In this document: one piece after another, positions 1-13,179 of the stretch
Numbering within the stretch: the first letter of the stretch is position 1
How the letters are laid out: every line of letters begins with the position of its first letter
Assembly: GCA_008694505.1 (NCBI GenBank)
Contig: VZDJ01007749.1
Coordinates: forward strand, 1,788,135-1,852,134
Source: Cyanoderma ruficeps
Lineage: Eukaryota; Chordata; Aves; Passeriformes; Timaliidae
Length of the DNA: 64,000 nucleotides
Reading direction: 5' to 3'
Notes under the pieces: model-generated
The model's database searches: none
What the model was told of the DNA's origin: nothing
What the model saw: only the letters and a program-made list of their open reading frames with translations
Position numbers and translations under genes: made by a program

Positions 1-2273
1 TTCTAGATCCTAGAAAGAGGCTGAGAGTAACTTGTGCTGTCTGAGGCAAGAAAATTTCACCTAATAAATTAGCAATTCTCTTGGCTCCCTAAGCCATTTC
101 AGACTCTCTCACAACATGCTCTATTTTATGTTATTCTGCTGTGATTTTTTTTTTTCTCATTTTGATCTTGGTGTCATGATTAGATCAGAGGTTTTACTAT
201 GCTGGGATAAACACATGATCCAACTCATTCACTTTTCACTATTTGCGAGGCCAGATGTTTCTAGTGAGTGCTGGAAGTGTGCTGAATGACTGAGCTTACC
301 TTTAGGAAATATTGACATTTAAACCCTCTTTTTTACCTTTATTCCTGGGCAAGCTTTTGTTTCTTAACCAGTGAGGCATCTAAGGAGAGATATTAAAGTG
401 AAGGGCAGTATCATTTATTCTAATCCCACATTTTAGTGAGGGGAAGGGTGGAGGTGCGCTGCTATATTTTGCAGTATTATCAGAATGATGCCAGACCTTC
501 ATGTTTAATCCCAGTTTTAAAACTCCCATTAATCATGGGTTTAAGTTTCTAGTGTACAAAGTCTGATGCATTAACTACAAAAGTTCTGGCTATTTTAATT
601 AGATGCCATATCTGTTAAGCATTTTAGAATTTAGCAGTATTGACTTTGTGCTGAAATTTCATTTTGCTTAAGATTCAGTAGCTATGTTTATCAGGGTACA
701 ATTGCAGCCATAGTGCTCTCTGGTTAGGATGGGAAAATTGCTTAGACTGAAATGATTTGCAAATTTCTGCACATCAAGGGGTTGCCTGCCAAGATTTTGC
801 TTTTCACGAATGTGAATCTCTCACAGTGGGAACACACACAGGCAATTGCTCTCCAAGAGATGCTTTATTCTCAAATTTGCTTTCCCTAGCTTAAGGCAGT
901 TGAATGTTAGCTCCAGGTGCCTGTTGTGGGCAGCCCTGTCTGACCATCTACAGTGTCATTTTAGGTAATTTTGCATCCTTGTGAAACTTGTTAAACAGCC
1001 ATTTCAGAGACACATTCTGTGCTTTCCAGGTAGGACAGCTTGCTGAGCTGGCTAGGAAGAGCATGTTTGTATGTATCTCTAAAAATGGATTGGAAACAAC
1101 TGAAAGACTGAAACAGCAGGACGCTGGGAGAGGAACAGAGATGACTCTGTATATGGTGGTGTCTCTACCTAGAGACAAGTGACTTTCAGGGAGATCAAAG
1201 GATACTGTTGATCTCAGCCTTCTGTAAACTGAGGGGAGAATATAAATTTAAAAGTGCAGACATGTGCTCTGATGTGAGGTGACTGAAACCAGCCTTTAGC
1301 CTTTGTAATTTAAGTCGCATGACCTGTGGAGCAGTTTCCCATGGTTACATTCACAAGAGAGAAAGAATAACTGATTTTTCTTCCTTTTATCTTTTCCTTC
1401 TTCCATTTAGTCTAAAAAAAGGAACAACTTTTCTGATAAACAGCTGAGCAAACCCCCCCAGTCCCTGTTGTCTTTATTACGATTATCTTTTTGGACCTAA
1501 ATGTTAAAGTTGGAAGTGATAAGTTTGAGAGTGACCTAGGGGGAAAAAAAAAAAAAGGCAATGATGGTCTTCTGGGGTTCAGAAGAAACATCTACAAAGA
1601 CATCCACCCCAAAAGGTCATTGCCACAAAAGGGAGCCAAATTCCATATTTTAAAAGATTCCACAGGGGGCAAATTCTATAAAAATCAATAAATTTGCTTC
1701 AATATGAAATCATCATTCTGATCATACAGATACTAAAATAATGTGGCTTGGTTTTGTGTTGTCTAACAGCACTAGGGCAGCACTTGTTGCTACTGTGTCT
1801 TCTGACTTCATTGCCACCATGTGCCATTTCTGCTTGGGTTTGGAACTAGAGGAGACGTGAATTTACCCAAGTGTAACCTCTTAGTACAAATTAGTACTAA
1901 GTTGTTTTTTTTCAGACCATTCTGCAGAAAACATGAATCAGACAATGACTCCTAAGCAGCAGATGAAGAATAAATAAAGGTATTTTAGGGACTTATGTAA
2001 CAAACTGGCAAACACAAAGCTGAGGCAGCTGGACATGCACGAATCCTTTTTTATTCCAGGGACATGTAGCTGATGACTTACAACTACGTCCGTATTACCT
2101 TAGGGAAAACAGGCAGATAGAGAAAGAGAAAGGCTCTAGTGGCCAGCAGGAAAGATTGTGATGGGTGTCCCCCCTGTGGAGCATCTCTTCCTGGGCATCC
2201 TGCTCCACGCAGCAGGGAATCACATCATGTTGACAACCATGGCCATCTTGTCTCTCAGCGAGGTGATACCTGT

Positions 2274-2305
2274 CATCAATACCTGTCAGTCATCAATACC
2301 TGTCA
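2274..2305 (+). repeat. Short tandem duplication, 17-base period
   Basis: CATCAATACCTGTCA occurs twice back to back (2274-2288 and 2291-2305), with a partial earlier unit from 2266. Confidence 0.85.
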
Positions 2306-2462
2306 CGAACCTGCTGGTTTTTGGACGATACTGCCATTTTGACTGTGATTGAAATTGGCTTAAATAGAGTGTCAGTGTTGCGCACCTACTGACTGTTCAA
2401 CCCTGTGCACACCTGCTTTTTGTGACATTTATCAAGTATTAGGAGGAATGTTATTTACTTAC

Positions 2463-2576
2463 CTTGCTGTCATAGATGTAATAGTCTGGAATCTCACAGG
2501 AGGGTGTCGTGGTGTCTTTCTTAAAAGCATTTGTGTGAAGTTCTGAAATGTAACTCCCCAGATCCAGCATATTCAT
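2463..2576 (-). other. Open block ending in a consensus donor, minus strand
   Basis: Minus-strand sequence ends GACAGCAAG/GTAAGT, an exact donor consensus at 2462. The 38 codons before it from an ATG (2574-2576) read MNMLDLGSYISELHTNAF and end SCEIPDYYIYDSK in phase 0. No convincing acceptor was found. The consensus donor is the main evidence, and such 8-9 base matches occur by chance at this scale. Confidence 0.15.
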
Positions 2577-3960
2577 CAGCAATAATTTTTATGAAAATGA
2601 AAAAAGTCGAAGTTGAAATCCTTAATCTACTTTCTGTTTCCTTTAGTAGATAGGTATGAGAAAAGACAAATGGGAAAACAAAGCTGGGTAGGGTATGTGA
2701 GAAGACTATTGCAAACACTCAAATTACTCAAAATCACTTGTCACTCAAAGTAAGAATTTGCCATTTAGAGAAAGCATCAATCTGAGCAAGAAATTACTGT
2801 AATTAAAGATAAACATGTCTTTGAGGTATTTCTCAGTGCAAAATTAATGAAGTTTGTTCTGAAACAACTTTGCCACAGAAAAACAATATCGAAAAACAAT
2901 ACCAAAAATGAAGACAAACCTGCAAACACGATTATATTTGGAAACTCTTGAGGCATTCTCTTTCACTGTGTAGTACAGTTTTTTCATGTTTTCTTTCAGG
3001 TTGTTAATTAGCTGCTGACTGGGCTGAGAAATTAGCACCTAAATTATTTTTAATTTTTTTTTCAAATGGAGGTTTAAAGAAAGAGTAAATGTAAATTGTC
3101 AAGCCCAGAGCCAGCAAAATTGGAGAAAATTTAGAGCTCAAACCACAGCTGATACACAAACATTCTAATCTTAGATGTGCAATATCTAGCGGCAAGAACT
3201 CAGTAATTCCATGGTATCTTCCATGGTACTGTATTTGTGTGTGAGAAAAATCAGCATAAGAAAAAGTAATGGACACTGGAAGTCTGATGGGGCACTTTGG
3301 CTCCCTAACTCTTCCACCGAAGTGCTTAACTCACTGAAATGAGCTTGTTTGTGACTGTAACCAAAGCAGAAAGGTGCAAGTCCCAACCCCAGTGGCATAA
3401 ATGTTTTCTTTTGACCAGTTAGATTTCAAGTAACCTCAACTGCTCTTCGGGTTACAGTCATCTGCCAAATTGGAACTGCTTCTTGGATGAGCTGTCTAGT
3501 GCATTTTGGTTTTTGTCAAGTTTAATTAATTTGTTCATTAATTGCTGAGAGAATCAGCCAACCTGTATCTTAAACCTTCTTACATCATTGCCTTCCTTTC
3601 TTTATTATCTTAATGAAACAACTTGCATCTTGAATAACTCTGCTAAATTGGCACCTGTAACTAAATTCTAACTAAATTCTATGAAAATAGAATTTTTTAT
3701 TAAAAAATGGGGTCAAAATTTCACTTTGTTGAGAAATATTTTTCTAAACCTTATTTTTTCTAAAATTCAACTTTGATTGTACTTGAGGCTCTATTAGCTT
3801 AAAAATAAATGTTTATTTCTCCAGTAAGCCTAAAGTAATTTTTTTTTAAACTTCATTGCATAGTGGACATAGAAAGCATTTGACGTTGAATGTTTTTTTT
3901 GTGAAGATTCTTCTAACTGGCAAAAATGTAGTTCTGAGCATGCCAGGAATTGGATCTTCT

Positions 3961-4313
3961 TAGTCTGGAGAAGATGTGATAGAGGGGATCTCGTTACTGC
4001 ATATAAATATCTCAAATGCAGGTACCAGGGTCTTTTCAGTCATGGCCAGTGACAGGACAAGGCCATAAACTGAGACACGAGAAGTTTTTAAACCATTAAA
4101 GCCTCAGCACGAGGAAGAATCTTACACTGAGGATGGCAGAGCACTGGCACAGCTGCCCAGGGAGGTTTTGGAGTCTCCCTCCCTGGTGACATTCAGACCA
4201 CACCTGAACACGCTCCTGTGTCACCTGCTCCAAGTGACCCTACCTTAGCAGGGGTTTGGACTGGACAATCTCCTGAGGCTCCTCCCAACCCTAACCATTC
4301 TGTGATCCAGTGA
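3961..4313 (+). mobile_element. CR1 LINE, truncated 3' end
   Basis: The segment runs from a match to the GAGGGGATCT...TACTGCAT... region of the CR1 3' untranslated end, through ACTGGCACAGCTGCCCAGGGAGG and CTCCCTGGTGACATTCA, to TTTGGACTGGACAATCTCCTGAGG and CCCAACCCTAACCATTCTGTGATCC. These are diagnostic blocks of avian CR1 3' ends in sense orientation. It is 5' truncated, as nearly all CR1 copies are, with no coding capacity. Divergence from the canonical sequence is visible throughout, so it is an old copy. Confidence 0.93.
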
Positions 4314-5686
4314 TTTCTTGGGCATATTCAAGTGCATTTTCACTCTGCATTTCATGTACTTTTAACCCAGATTCTCTCATTAGCTGTGTTGTATCAGAAA
4401 GGTTTTCTCTTTTCTGTATTTATTATCTGTTTAAATGGTGAAGGCAAAATAACAAAGGCTTAGTTAAACTCCAGCTCTGCCTTTGTAGACCTCATTCATA
4501 TTTTGGAGGTCAGAACTCCTCAGCTTCTGGGTCTCTATAATAAGTATGTCAAAGAAGTGTTAAGAGAATTTTAATTCTGTAACATCTGTAAAGCTGCAAA
4601 TCATAAGGCATCTCAGCATATGCTTAGAACATCTGTCTGAAAATGAGAGCTTGTTAATACTACAGAGAAAGTTTCTATAGGGCAGATTAGAAAACAACCT
4701 TCTATGAAAAAAGGAAAAGTAGGGATTGCCAAAGTGAAAATAATGGGAGAGAAAAAAAAGAACAACAAGCATGACATTAAAGAGAAAGAAGATGATAGAA
4801 GGAGAGTTGCTGATAAGGAACAAGTAGCTAAAATCTATTTTTCAGAAAATTAAAATTCTAAAACAGAACACGATCTTAAGACAAAATAGTGTGAACAGAT
4901 TAGCCACTTATTATAATTAAATATTTGCTTTATGTTAATAAAGGAAATTAAATTGGTTGAAATCATATAATTCAATGCATTGTCCTTCACAGTGATTGGA
5001 AATATTTGTTATGCATAGACATCCATTAATGTTCTTTTGGAAAGATTCAGGAAAAAGATGAAGTTATGGCTTTACTTGGTTGTAGTAGAAAAAAACTGTT
5101 TCTCACTTATCCAAATACAAACATTCCAAGCTCTTGATGTAAATACTAAATCTAAAACCATTATCACCACGGTTTAAAACAAACAAACAAAACTATATGG
5201 ATTCTGTGTGTAAAGATTGACATTATAGAGATATATTTATTCTTTTCTCAATTTATTCCCCCAGAAAAACATGGATGAAATATTTTAATTCCCATCCTTC
5301 ACCCTCCCAAATGGCATAGTAACTGTAAGGATAGAAAATGTGAAAGGCCTTCTTTAAAACTCAGTACAGAAGATTCAGGCTGAGTGGTCTTTCTGGTTTT
5401 CATCCAGAGGTTTCCTTATGATACCTCTGCTTTGCAGCATTTATTCTATTTAAAATTAAAGCAAAGAAAAATGAGAGCTACAGCATATTTCTTTGTCAAG
5501 GCAAGACAACCCCATTGTTTATTAATTTTTAATTCCTCAGTTGCATTTTGAAATACAGCAGATGTAAAGCTGTAAAACAACATTAAATGTTCTATGCCGC
5601 TACCATTTAGCAGCAAAACACGAAGAAAAACATCATTTGATCTGCTCTAATAATTCGAAAATTATCTATAATAATAATAATTCCTT

Positions 5687-6018
5687 TCAATGACTAAATA
5701 AATACAAATGAAATGCTATAGTCATTAAATATCTACCGGAACATCTGGCACTGTACCGCGGTTGCAGGGAAAGACTGCTGTGCGTGGAACTTGCTATTCT
5801 GTTGTGGTGTTTCTTGATGGCTGGGAATGTGACTTCATCCTTAGTGCAGGTCAGAAACTCATTGTCTAGGGCATAAGGAGTAATGCCAGGAGAAAAAGTC
5901 ACTCCCAGCATGACGGGAGGAGCAGTGGGTTGTGGAATTGGCTTTTGAAGATTCAGAAGATGATGCTGAACGTGTCCATTGGATGGGAAAGTGTATTGGA
6001 ACCCATATAGTTGGAAGC
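5687..6018 (-). other. Open block after an acceptor-like site, minus strand
   Basis: On the minus strand, CTTACTAAACATTTCAG (a branch-point-like CTAAAC plus AG) is followed by about 110 open codons to a stop at 5687-5689. The translation includes QLYGFQYTFPSNGHVQ and VMLGVTFSPGITPYALDNEF. An in-frame stop lies just before the acceptor-like AG, which fits an exon start. A second frame is also open for about 50 codons, a warning that the region may simply be poor in stops. AATAAA occurs about 170 bases downstream in that orientation. No family was recognised. Confidence 0.17.
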
Positions 6019-7297
6019 TCGCCTGAAATGTTTAGTAAGTATAGGAAAACAAAAATGTGGTCAAGAACAATTAGTTGACTTGTTTGTAGCTTCTGTCCTA
6101 TTCCTTTCTGTCATGTTTTGTGTCTGTGTCCCTCTGTTATTCTTTGCAAATACTTTGGGTAGAAAGTACAGCAAAGGTGATAGAACATTAATTAGTTGTC
6201 AACAGGTACTGAGAAATCACAGCTTTCAATATACTGATTTTTTCATTACTTTTATAGGTAAATAGGGTTTAGGAGAACAAAATGGCAAGAGATGAATCAG
6301 AGGTGCTAAGTGATGCCCAGTGAATATCCATTTACTGGTTATTTTTGCCATCAGAAATACTTCCAGTAATATTAATGATACAAGAGCTTTGTCTTTCAGA
6401 ATGTAGTCTCGGGTGATAATAGCTGTTGTTTCCTTACAAATAAAAGCTGGTGATCTAATTCAGTGAAAGCAAAGTGGTTGTGCATTGAGATCAGCTGACT
6501 TTTAGATGTTCAACACCTTAGAGTTAGTCCAGTTTTCCGCTGGTGAGCATCAACATTTGCTTGCTGTACAGATTTAACCTTTTCAGCTGGGAAGATTCAT
6601 GCAGCAGTTACCACCATACATATGATACTTTTTGAATTTCATATTTTAGAATTCCAAGGAGTTGCATTCCATTCTACAAATATAAATTAAAATTCTTTAT
6701 CACTGCAATACCTGAAGTTATATAAGCACATTCCTCTTTTTAGGAATTATAAGAAAATTATCTAATTTCTTTTTCTGAAAGATCATGTTTCTGATTTGTT
6801 GATGGAATATTTAGGTGCTCTCACTTAGTTCTACAAAAACTTGTTTAAACACTATAATGTATTTTCTGAAAATAAAAGGTGTTTTTGGAATAATAGCACC
6901 TGTAGAGTGCTATCTATTCCTATATATTTTAGGGTGTTTTTATCCCTGTAGAGGCTTTAGAAGGTATTTGGAACAGTAAAATTTATCTTTTTTATTCTTG
7001 CACAGATAAAACTGCTTGTATTTGTTTCTTAGGCCAGAGTATAATTTAAACAGACTAAATCTTTTTCTGAACAACAATATGAAATGAACAAGAATGAAAC
7101 TATTAAAAAGCGGTGGGGCTGTGGTCACTGTATTTATGAATGCAGACACTGGAACGTTCAAAGGCATAGTGAGTTCCAAGAATGAGAGTTTTCATTATAG
7201 AGCAGACTCTGTGAGGTGCTGCCATGAAAGCAAATCGTTGCTGGTTGGTATCCCTGTGATGAGTTACTCTGGATTTCCCATAGGTTTAGGAATTTAC

Positions 7298-7543
7298 CTG
7301 TGCAGTCACAATTACTGAATAGCCTCTGTGCAGCAAGGAAATCTTTTTTCCATATGTGCATTATATTCTTGACTACAAGCCCTAAACTCTGGAACGTTAA
7401 CTTGTGTAAGATTATAGAGTTCACTGATGGGGTTCCAAAGTGTGCTTTGCTGCACTCAGCGCTCAAACCACTCTTCTGCCCCAGGGGCCGGGAGTCAAAC
7501 AGTGGCACACACATTACGGTTTCTCCATCAATCCAAAGTGTCA
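7298..7543 (-). other. Exon-like open block, minus strand (candidate, unidentified)
   Basis: Minus-strand CCATTTGCCAG precedes 246 bases ending GACTGCACAG/GTAAAT, a good donor. Read in phase 1 it gives 81 codons beginning TLWIDGETVMCVPLFDSRPL and including HFGTPSVNSIILHKLTFQSLG. It enters and leaves in phase 1. The first half is clearly GC-richer than its flanks. No homologue was recognised, and the open frame continues past the donor, so the block may be only a chance ORF. Confidence 0.2.
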
Positions 7544-10419
7544 CTGGCAAATGGATTACCTATGCCATAAGTATATTTTGCTTATCAGTGTGAGATTCCC
7601 ACATATGCTGTGACTGTGGTGCCTGGGGGTGTCCTGGGGTAAGAAGCGTTGTACAAATATAGGTCATTATTGTGAAGTTACATTATCTGAATCCTTTGTC
7701 CCATGATTGTTTGCTTTAGACTCTGTGGTAACATGTGAGTGGAGGAGAAGAAAAGAAAATCTAAATAAAGCACAAGGACGTCCAATCTACCCTAACAAGA
7801 AAAAGAATTGTTAAGGAAATCATAGTGCTGAGGTCTAAATATTTCACAATTAGGCATTCATTTGGAAAGAGCAGCTGCTCTATGTCCTCCACATACTATT
7901 TTGCTTATGTTGTTTACTGATTACAAAACACAGAATATACTTTTATTGACTGTGTTTTCCCCTACAGTCTTCTAAGAGGGTAATGATGAATATTCATATT
8001 AAGAAACAGCTTCAAGGTTCTAGCACCAGCAGCAGCTGTGCTTCTTACAATGTCTGCAGTCACTTGGGTTGACTAGATGTAAATAATTTACATGTGCTGT
8101 ATATAGCAGCCCTTTCAGATCTCAATATATTTATGCTAATACGTAACTTAGATTTTGCTGGCAACCACTGTGTTGATCAAATTGAAACAAAAAGTAGGTT
8201 GTGGCTGTTCAGGGAGTAGACTTCCAGTTGCCCTGAACAACTGCCATGTGCAGTACAGAAGCCATCACAGTTAAGTGTTGAATCTCAAGATCTCAGAGGA
8301 ATATTTTAAAGCTAATTATCACTATCAAGAAAGCCCTTGACGTCAGAAGGCACTGACTGAAGTTCTATGCAGTGCTTGTCTAGTTACCTATGACTTCAGA
8401 ATTTATTAATATCCAAACACTTCAAGGGGAAGACAGTAAGCTCTTTTGATACACAATAGCAAGATTGTTTCCTTGTAATCTTTCATTAATAATATAAAGC
8501 TGTAGCAAGTATAGGAAAAATTGCTTTTTCCTTCAGTATCTACCATGAAAGTTTTGCATCCTGTGATAGATGCTTAAGTTTGTATTATGGTATGTAGATC
8601 TGCAGTGCCATGGAGGGTCAGTCTGGTTACACAAAAGCATGAGGAGACTCACCTGCTTGAGCTGTGAGCTCATACCCCCTGCCTGTAGCTGTGTCTCTTG
8701 TGTGGATTAAAAAAGGTATGTGCAAGTAAAAAAGAAAAATCCTGTAGCTATCTGTTAAGGCAAACAGGTGATCTATTTGCATATACAGGTGGAGATTGTT
8801 CTTTAGGAAAAATTCCCATGCTGCCTTTGAGGTTTGGTCAACAGGAATAATTGGTAGATGCATATGCCTTACCTATTCATCATTTTGCTTTTCTGCTCTA
8901 TTTATTTTGGTGGCCAGTTCTTTTGGATTATGCTTTCACCTGAAAACACGAAACAGGATTGAACTGGATACTACTGTATGAAGACATATGTAATCAGGAA
9001 ACTTCCAACATGGAAAATTGTGTTGCAAAGGGACCTCCATTATTTGTCAGTTTTAGAACAGTACAGGAAAGATTCCCAAAACAGCTAGTGGGAGCTGTAC
9101 TCTGCAGCTTTTAGGAAAGAAATAATTCATGGGTTTTTTTGCTTAATTTTAGGTTTCCGTCAACCAAAGTTTATGTTTCAGTATTCTTTTTGATTTGTCG
9201 GTGTAATTAGCTTTTCTTCTGCACAGACATTTGGGGCTTTTTTGTAAGGTAAAAGAAAAAACACGAAAATTCTTGCTTCTGTTGCCCACAATAGAGATGA
9301 GGACATTCAGATGTCGCTGCATTGTGCTATGACATCTAGGCAAACAGTAAGGAATTGCTTTTGCTGGAGGGATACCACTGTTTGGCTAATCATTGCTCAA
9401 AGTTAAATGTATTCATGATGCAAATAAAAATGTCAAAACAAACTCTCCATATAATGTCTTTGTCTTAAAAAAAAAAATTAGATTTTTTTTCTAAACCAAG
9501 CAATATCTTTGCCACAGGCTCCTAGCACCCCTTAGATGCATTATCAGAAACATGTGGAGGTGCAGAAAACTGGTATTTTACTTACAGAATAGCATCTAAT
9601 GCAGTAGTTAGTGGCATTTCCATAGCTTATGGTGAATAAGAGAGTACCAGGACTTTAACAAGTGAGCTCGTGATGCAGCCTGTATCACAAGGGAGCATGT
9701 GTTCAAAAACAGGAGTATTCAGTAACTAGAAGAACTGAGCTGTGCTTTTTCCCTATGTTAAATGAAAGAGGCTTGGCTTTTATACAGAAGAAAGAGGCTA
9801 CACCAAAGCTGTTAAAAAAAGACAACCCCCCTTCCCCGCCAACCCACACCTCCAAATAGTAGTTTTTAGCAGCATTTTAAAAATGTAAAAATGTAGTCCT
9901 GAAGATGTACATTGCAGCCATTGATGATACAAAACAGAAGCTAAAATACTGAGCTGGGAATGAAACTTGAAACATTTGCTGTTTGGTGCAGTCTGGTCTT
10001 TACAAATGAAAACCTTTGCTTTTTAGTATTATTTTTACAAGTCCTTGGAACAGTCCTCTTGGGGCTTATTAATGCTTATTAGGAAATAACAATCATTACA
10101 TACAGGGGTGAACCGTTCCAAGTGGGAAACCGCTTCAGGCCTTCCTGTGTTTTTGAATAGAGAGGAGGGAGAGAGAAAAATAAGTGTACTTATGGATTTA
10201 AACATGCTTATAGATACCTAGTGAAATTTTTAAAAGAACCAAACCCCAACGGGTTTAATAATAAATACTTAATTATTTCCAAAATCCTACTTGTGTTTCT
10301 TAATTCACCTTTAAAATTTTATTTGGCTATCAAAATTAACTTGTAGAATAAGATTTTTCAAATATTATGTGTCTCAGGTGCCTGCCTCCCACTGAGTTTT
10401 GCTTTAGTACTTGAATCAC

Positions 10420-10518
10420 CTGAGACTGAACAATTTATACAAATAAATCCAACTAGCGTTAAACAAATTGATGAGGTTACTGTTAAACCCTGTTGGTGGC
10501 CTGGTTCTTTAGTCAAAC
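10420..10518 (-). other. Exon-like open block, minus strand (candidate, unidentified)
   Basis: On the minus strand, an acceptor-like ATAAATGCAG precedes 99 bases that end TCTCAG/GTGATT, a reasonable donor. Read in phase 1 it gives LTKEPGHQQGLTVTSS followed by a hydrophobic ICLTLVGFICINC. It enters and leaves in phase 1, fitting both neighbouring candidate blocks. The pyrimidine tract before the acceptor is poor and no family is recognised. Confidence 0.16.
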
Positions 10519-10949
10519 CTGCATTTATGTGTGGACCCAAATAATCTGTACAGTCCAGCCTGAAGCATACTTTGTTACACATACATTGATTTCACAAAAC
10601 ACATACACTTAACTGTCTCTGTCTTGCTACAATTATCATTTTAGAGGGTAGTTCATCGCTCAAGTTTCAATGCTACACGATATCTTATGTCTTTAATTCT
10701 TAAAGAAAGCAAATAATTAAATGGTAATTCCTGGAAAATTACTCTAATTATTATTAATGCCGGTCATATACATACTAACAACACATATTCCAAAGAATTT
10801 TCCCAATTTAAGCTTTCCAGCTGGTGAGTACTACTGTTTTCATCTTTCCCCTTCAATAAAGTTCTACAGTCAGAATTGTCTCCAATCTCAATCTGTTTCC
10901 GCAATGATTTGCTTTCTCTTGTATAGAGCAACAACTACTTTTTCATGCA

Positions 10950-11085
10950 TTTTCTCTTTTTTGTTTTGTTTTTGCTTTTATTTATTTGTTTGGTTTTTGG
11001 GTTTGTTTTGTTTGTTTTGTGTTTTTGTGGGTTTTTTGGGGGGGTTTTTTTGGTCTGGTTTTTTTGTTTGTTTGTTTTGCAAATT
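10950..11085 (+). repeat. T/G-rich low-complexity tract
   Basis: About 130 bases consist mostly of T runs separated by one or a few Gs (TTTTGTTTTG, TTTGTTTGTTTTG, GGGGGGGTTTTTTTGG). It is low-complexity DNA, and the hydrophobic frame through it (Phe/Leu/Val/Gly/Cys only) is an artefact of that composition. Confidence 0.85.
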
Positions 11086-13179
11086 GATGTTTCTGTTTAT
11101 AAGTAGGGGTTGAAGAAATCAAAATAAAATCTTCTAAACCTTTGAAGCAGAGAAATCTACACCACAGTTACATATTTAAATTTGTAAGTTTTCAAATAGA
11201 TTTCGCTTGCCAGTTTATTTTTATAAACAATGATTTCAGCTTTCCATCTGCCATATAAAAATGTGATGCTTCTTAATATAAATGACTTGCAAACAAACTT
11301 TTCTGTTGAAAAGTATTTCTGTGGGAAAATTTTTCATAGGTAACTTTTTGACATGGATGGTCCAGTGGCATGTTTGGAAATTAATGTTCATGTAAATTGC
11401 ATTTACTTGAAATGTAAAATTCTGGAACAAGTTGGAAGATTGCTTCCTTATGCTTGATTGTCTTTTGTGAATTAGTCTCTTGGTTTCAGAAAAGATTTCC
11501 ATTAGAAAATTTCCTGAGAAATGTTTAGAACAAGAGAACAGCCTAACCTAAAGTGTCAGTAATTTCATGGTGAGTTATGTGTCTTGAATACAAGAGTTCA
11601 GCACCACTTGGTTGCCATGGTTCATTAGTTATCATCAAACCCCCAGATCATCTTTGAGTAGAAGCCCAAAACGCTCTAAATATGCACATGCAGTGCGATT
11701 ATGAGGCAATCAAAATAAAATTTAACGATTTTGAATTTAGATTGAAAATAGATGGTGCTTTCAAAGCCTGAGATTAAAGGAAGACAACCATATGTAAATC
11801 AGATACAGTACTGCTGAATTATCTTGTTCAGTGTCTGTGCTTTCTAAATAATAGACAAGGTAGTTGTACAGAATAATTCCTTTGAAGGATCTGACAAGCA
11901 TGATTTATGGCATAGCCCAAAACACATTCTTTGCTTGAATATTCAGTCAAAAGATCTTCATTTTCCCCAATTCTAATATTGTGGATTTATATCTAAATCG
12001 TGTCTTAACTTGGGAAGTCACAGGAGGGAGAATATAAATTACACTCTTACAAAAATATACAAGAGATTTAAATTGGAAAATTGCTATTTTGGTATGCAAG
12101 ACAGCAAACTACAATTAATCACTGTTCCTCTGCTCGTCAGACTTCACAGTGAAGCTTCAAGAAACATAATGCAGTATTTTAAAAGGCTCATTTAAAACCA
12201 TTTCTCAAATACTACAAACATCTGGAGGAAAAAAAAAAGGATATCCTTTAGAATAAATCATTCAATGAGCTAGTATTTGAGAACCTAAAACTAATCCAGT
12301 TTGCATAAAACCTCAAAATTTTTAAAAATCTTAACTTGGAAATTATTTTAGATTCAGTTATTTCTGAAAGTTAACTGTAGTCTCCATATGGAAGGAGAAA
12401 GAGATAAACTAGAACCTTAACCCCAAGAAAAAAATATCCTTTAGATTTTCTGTAAGTTTTGAAGCATTGGTTAAATTATTCGTAAAGCACCTAATATAAA
12501 GACTGTCATCCTAATCAATGTTACAAGTATGGGCTTTTTCAAATGCTTGACACTAATGCTTCACATTATTGAGGCTCCTTGTGGAGGCTGCTGATCCAAA
12601 CTAAGCCAGACATGTTTCCATCTAGAACCCTCATCTCCATGTGCTGCAGACTCGGGACTCAGCTTTTAAACTCCATGAAACAGAATTTCCAACGTTTGCA
12701 TAAGCAAATGTTCTCTTTGAGCAACCTGTAACTCAGAAGGAGTTTTCTAGCCCTGTGTTCTGCAGGAAAAAATCCTCTTCTCAAGCTCAAAAAATTATTG
12801 AACTTTCTGTGAGGACATGTTTTTATTGCTGACTCTCATTTACACCACAGATTTTGATCATCCCTTAATCTTGTCTGGCTTTCCAACAATATAGAGAAAA
12901 CAAAATGCTTCACAATAAGAAAACCTACCTTACTTGAGGAAAATAAAGCTATCCACACAAGTATATTTTCTGTTCATGTGGATTTTTATTTTTTGGTCAT
13001 ATTCTCTTGGTTTGATAGATTTCTTTTTTTTTAATTTTTTTTAGGGTTTCCACATGGAGGTAGATTAAACATTTCATTGCTGAGTTGCACAGCTGTAGAT
13101 TGCAGGTACCAGAAGGACCCAGAGCCTGTTCAGTGGAAACATTCTGGATTTCATTGATCAGTCAATGAATTTGAGCTAT

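Larger units (their letters stand above)
1..3960. other. NRXN1 intron, AT-rich, no gene recognised
   Basis: AT-rich single-copy sequence. Apart from the small tandem duplication at 2274-2305 and the minus-strand donor-like block at 2463-2576, an acceptor-like CTTTGGTTACAG on the minus strand near 3350 precedes another short open stretch. I see no repeat, RNA gene or exon that I can support. Confidence 0.6.
4314..13179. other. NRXN1 intron, AT-rich, with weak minus-strand exon-like blocks
   Basis: Mostly unremarkable AT-rich sequence. It contains the minus-strand candidate blocks at 5687-6018, 7298-7543 and 10420-10518, the T/G-rich tract near 11 kb, and an exact minus-strand CAG/GTGAGT donor motif at 8647-8655 without a convincing exon before it. 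No transposon was recognised. Confidence 0.55.

Noticed and set aside
988..1182. Plus-strand frame that looks protein-like (VGQLAELARKSMFVCIS)
   Set aside because: No exon boundaries that hold up and no family recognised. Kept as a reminder that chance frames in this window can look like protein.
10757..11113. 118-codon plus-strand hydrophobic frame
   Set aside because: Its C-terminal half is a translation of the T/G-rich low-complexity tract, not a membrane protein.
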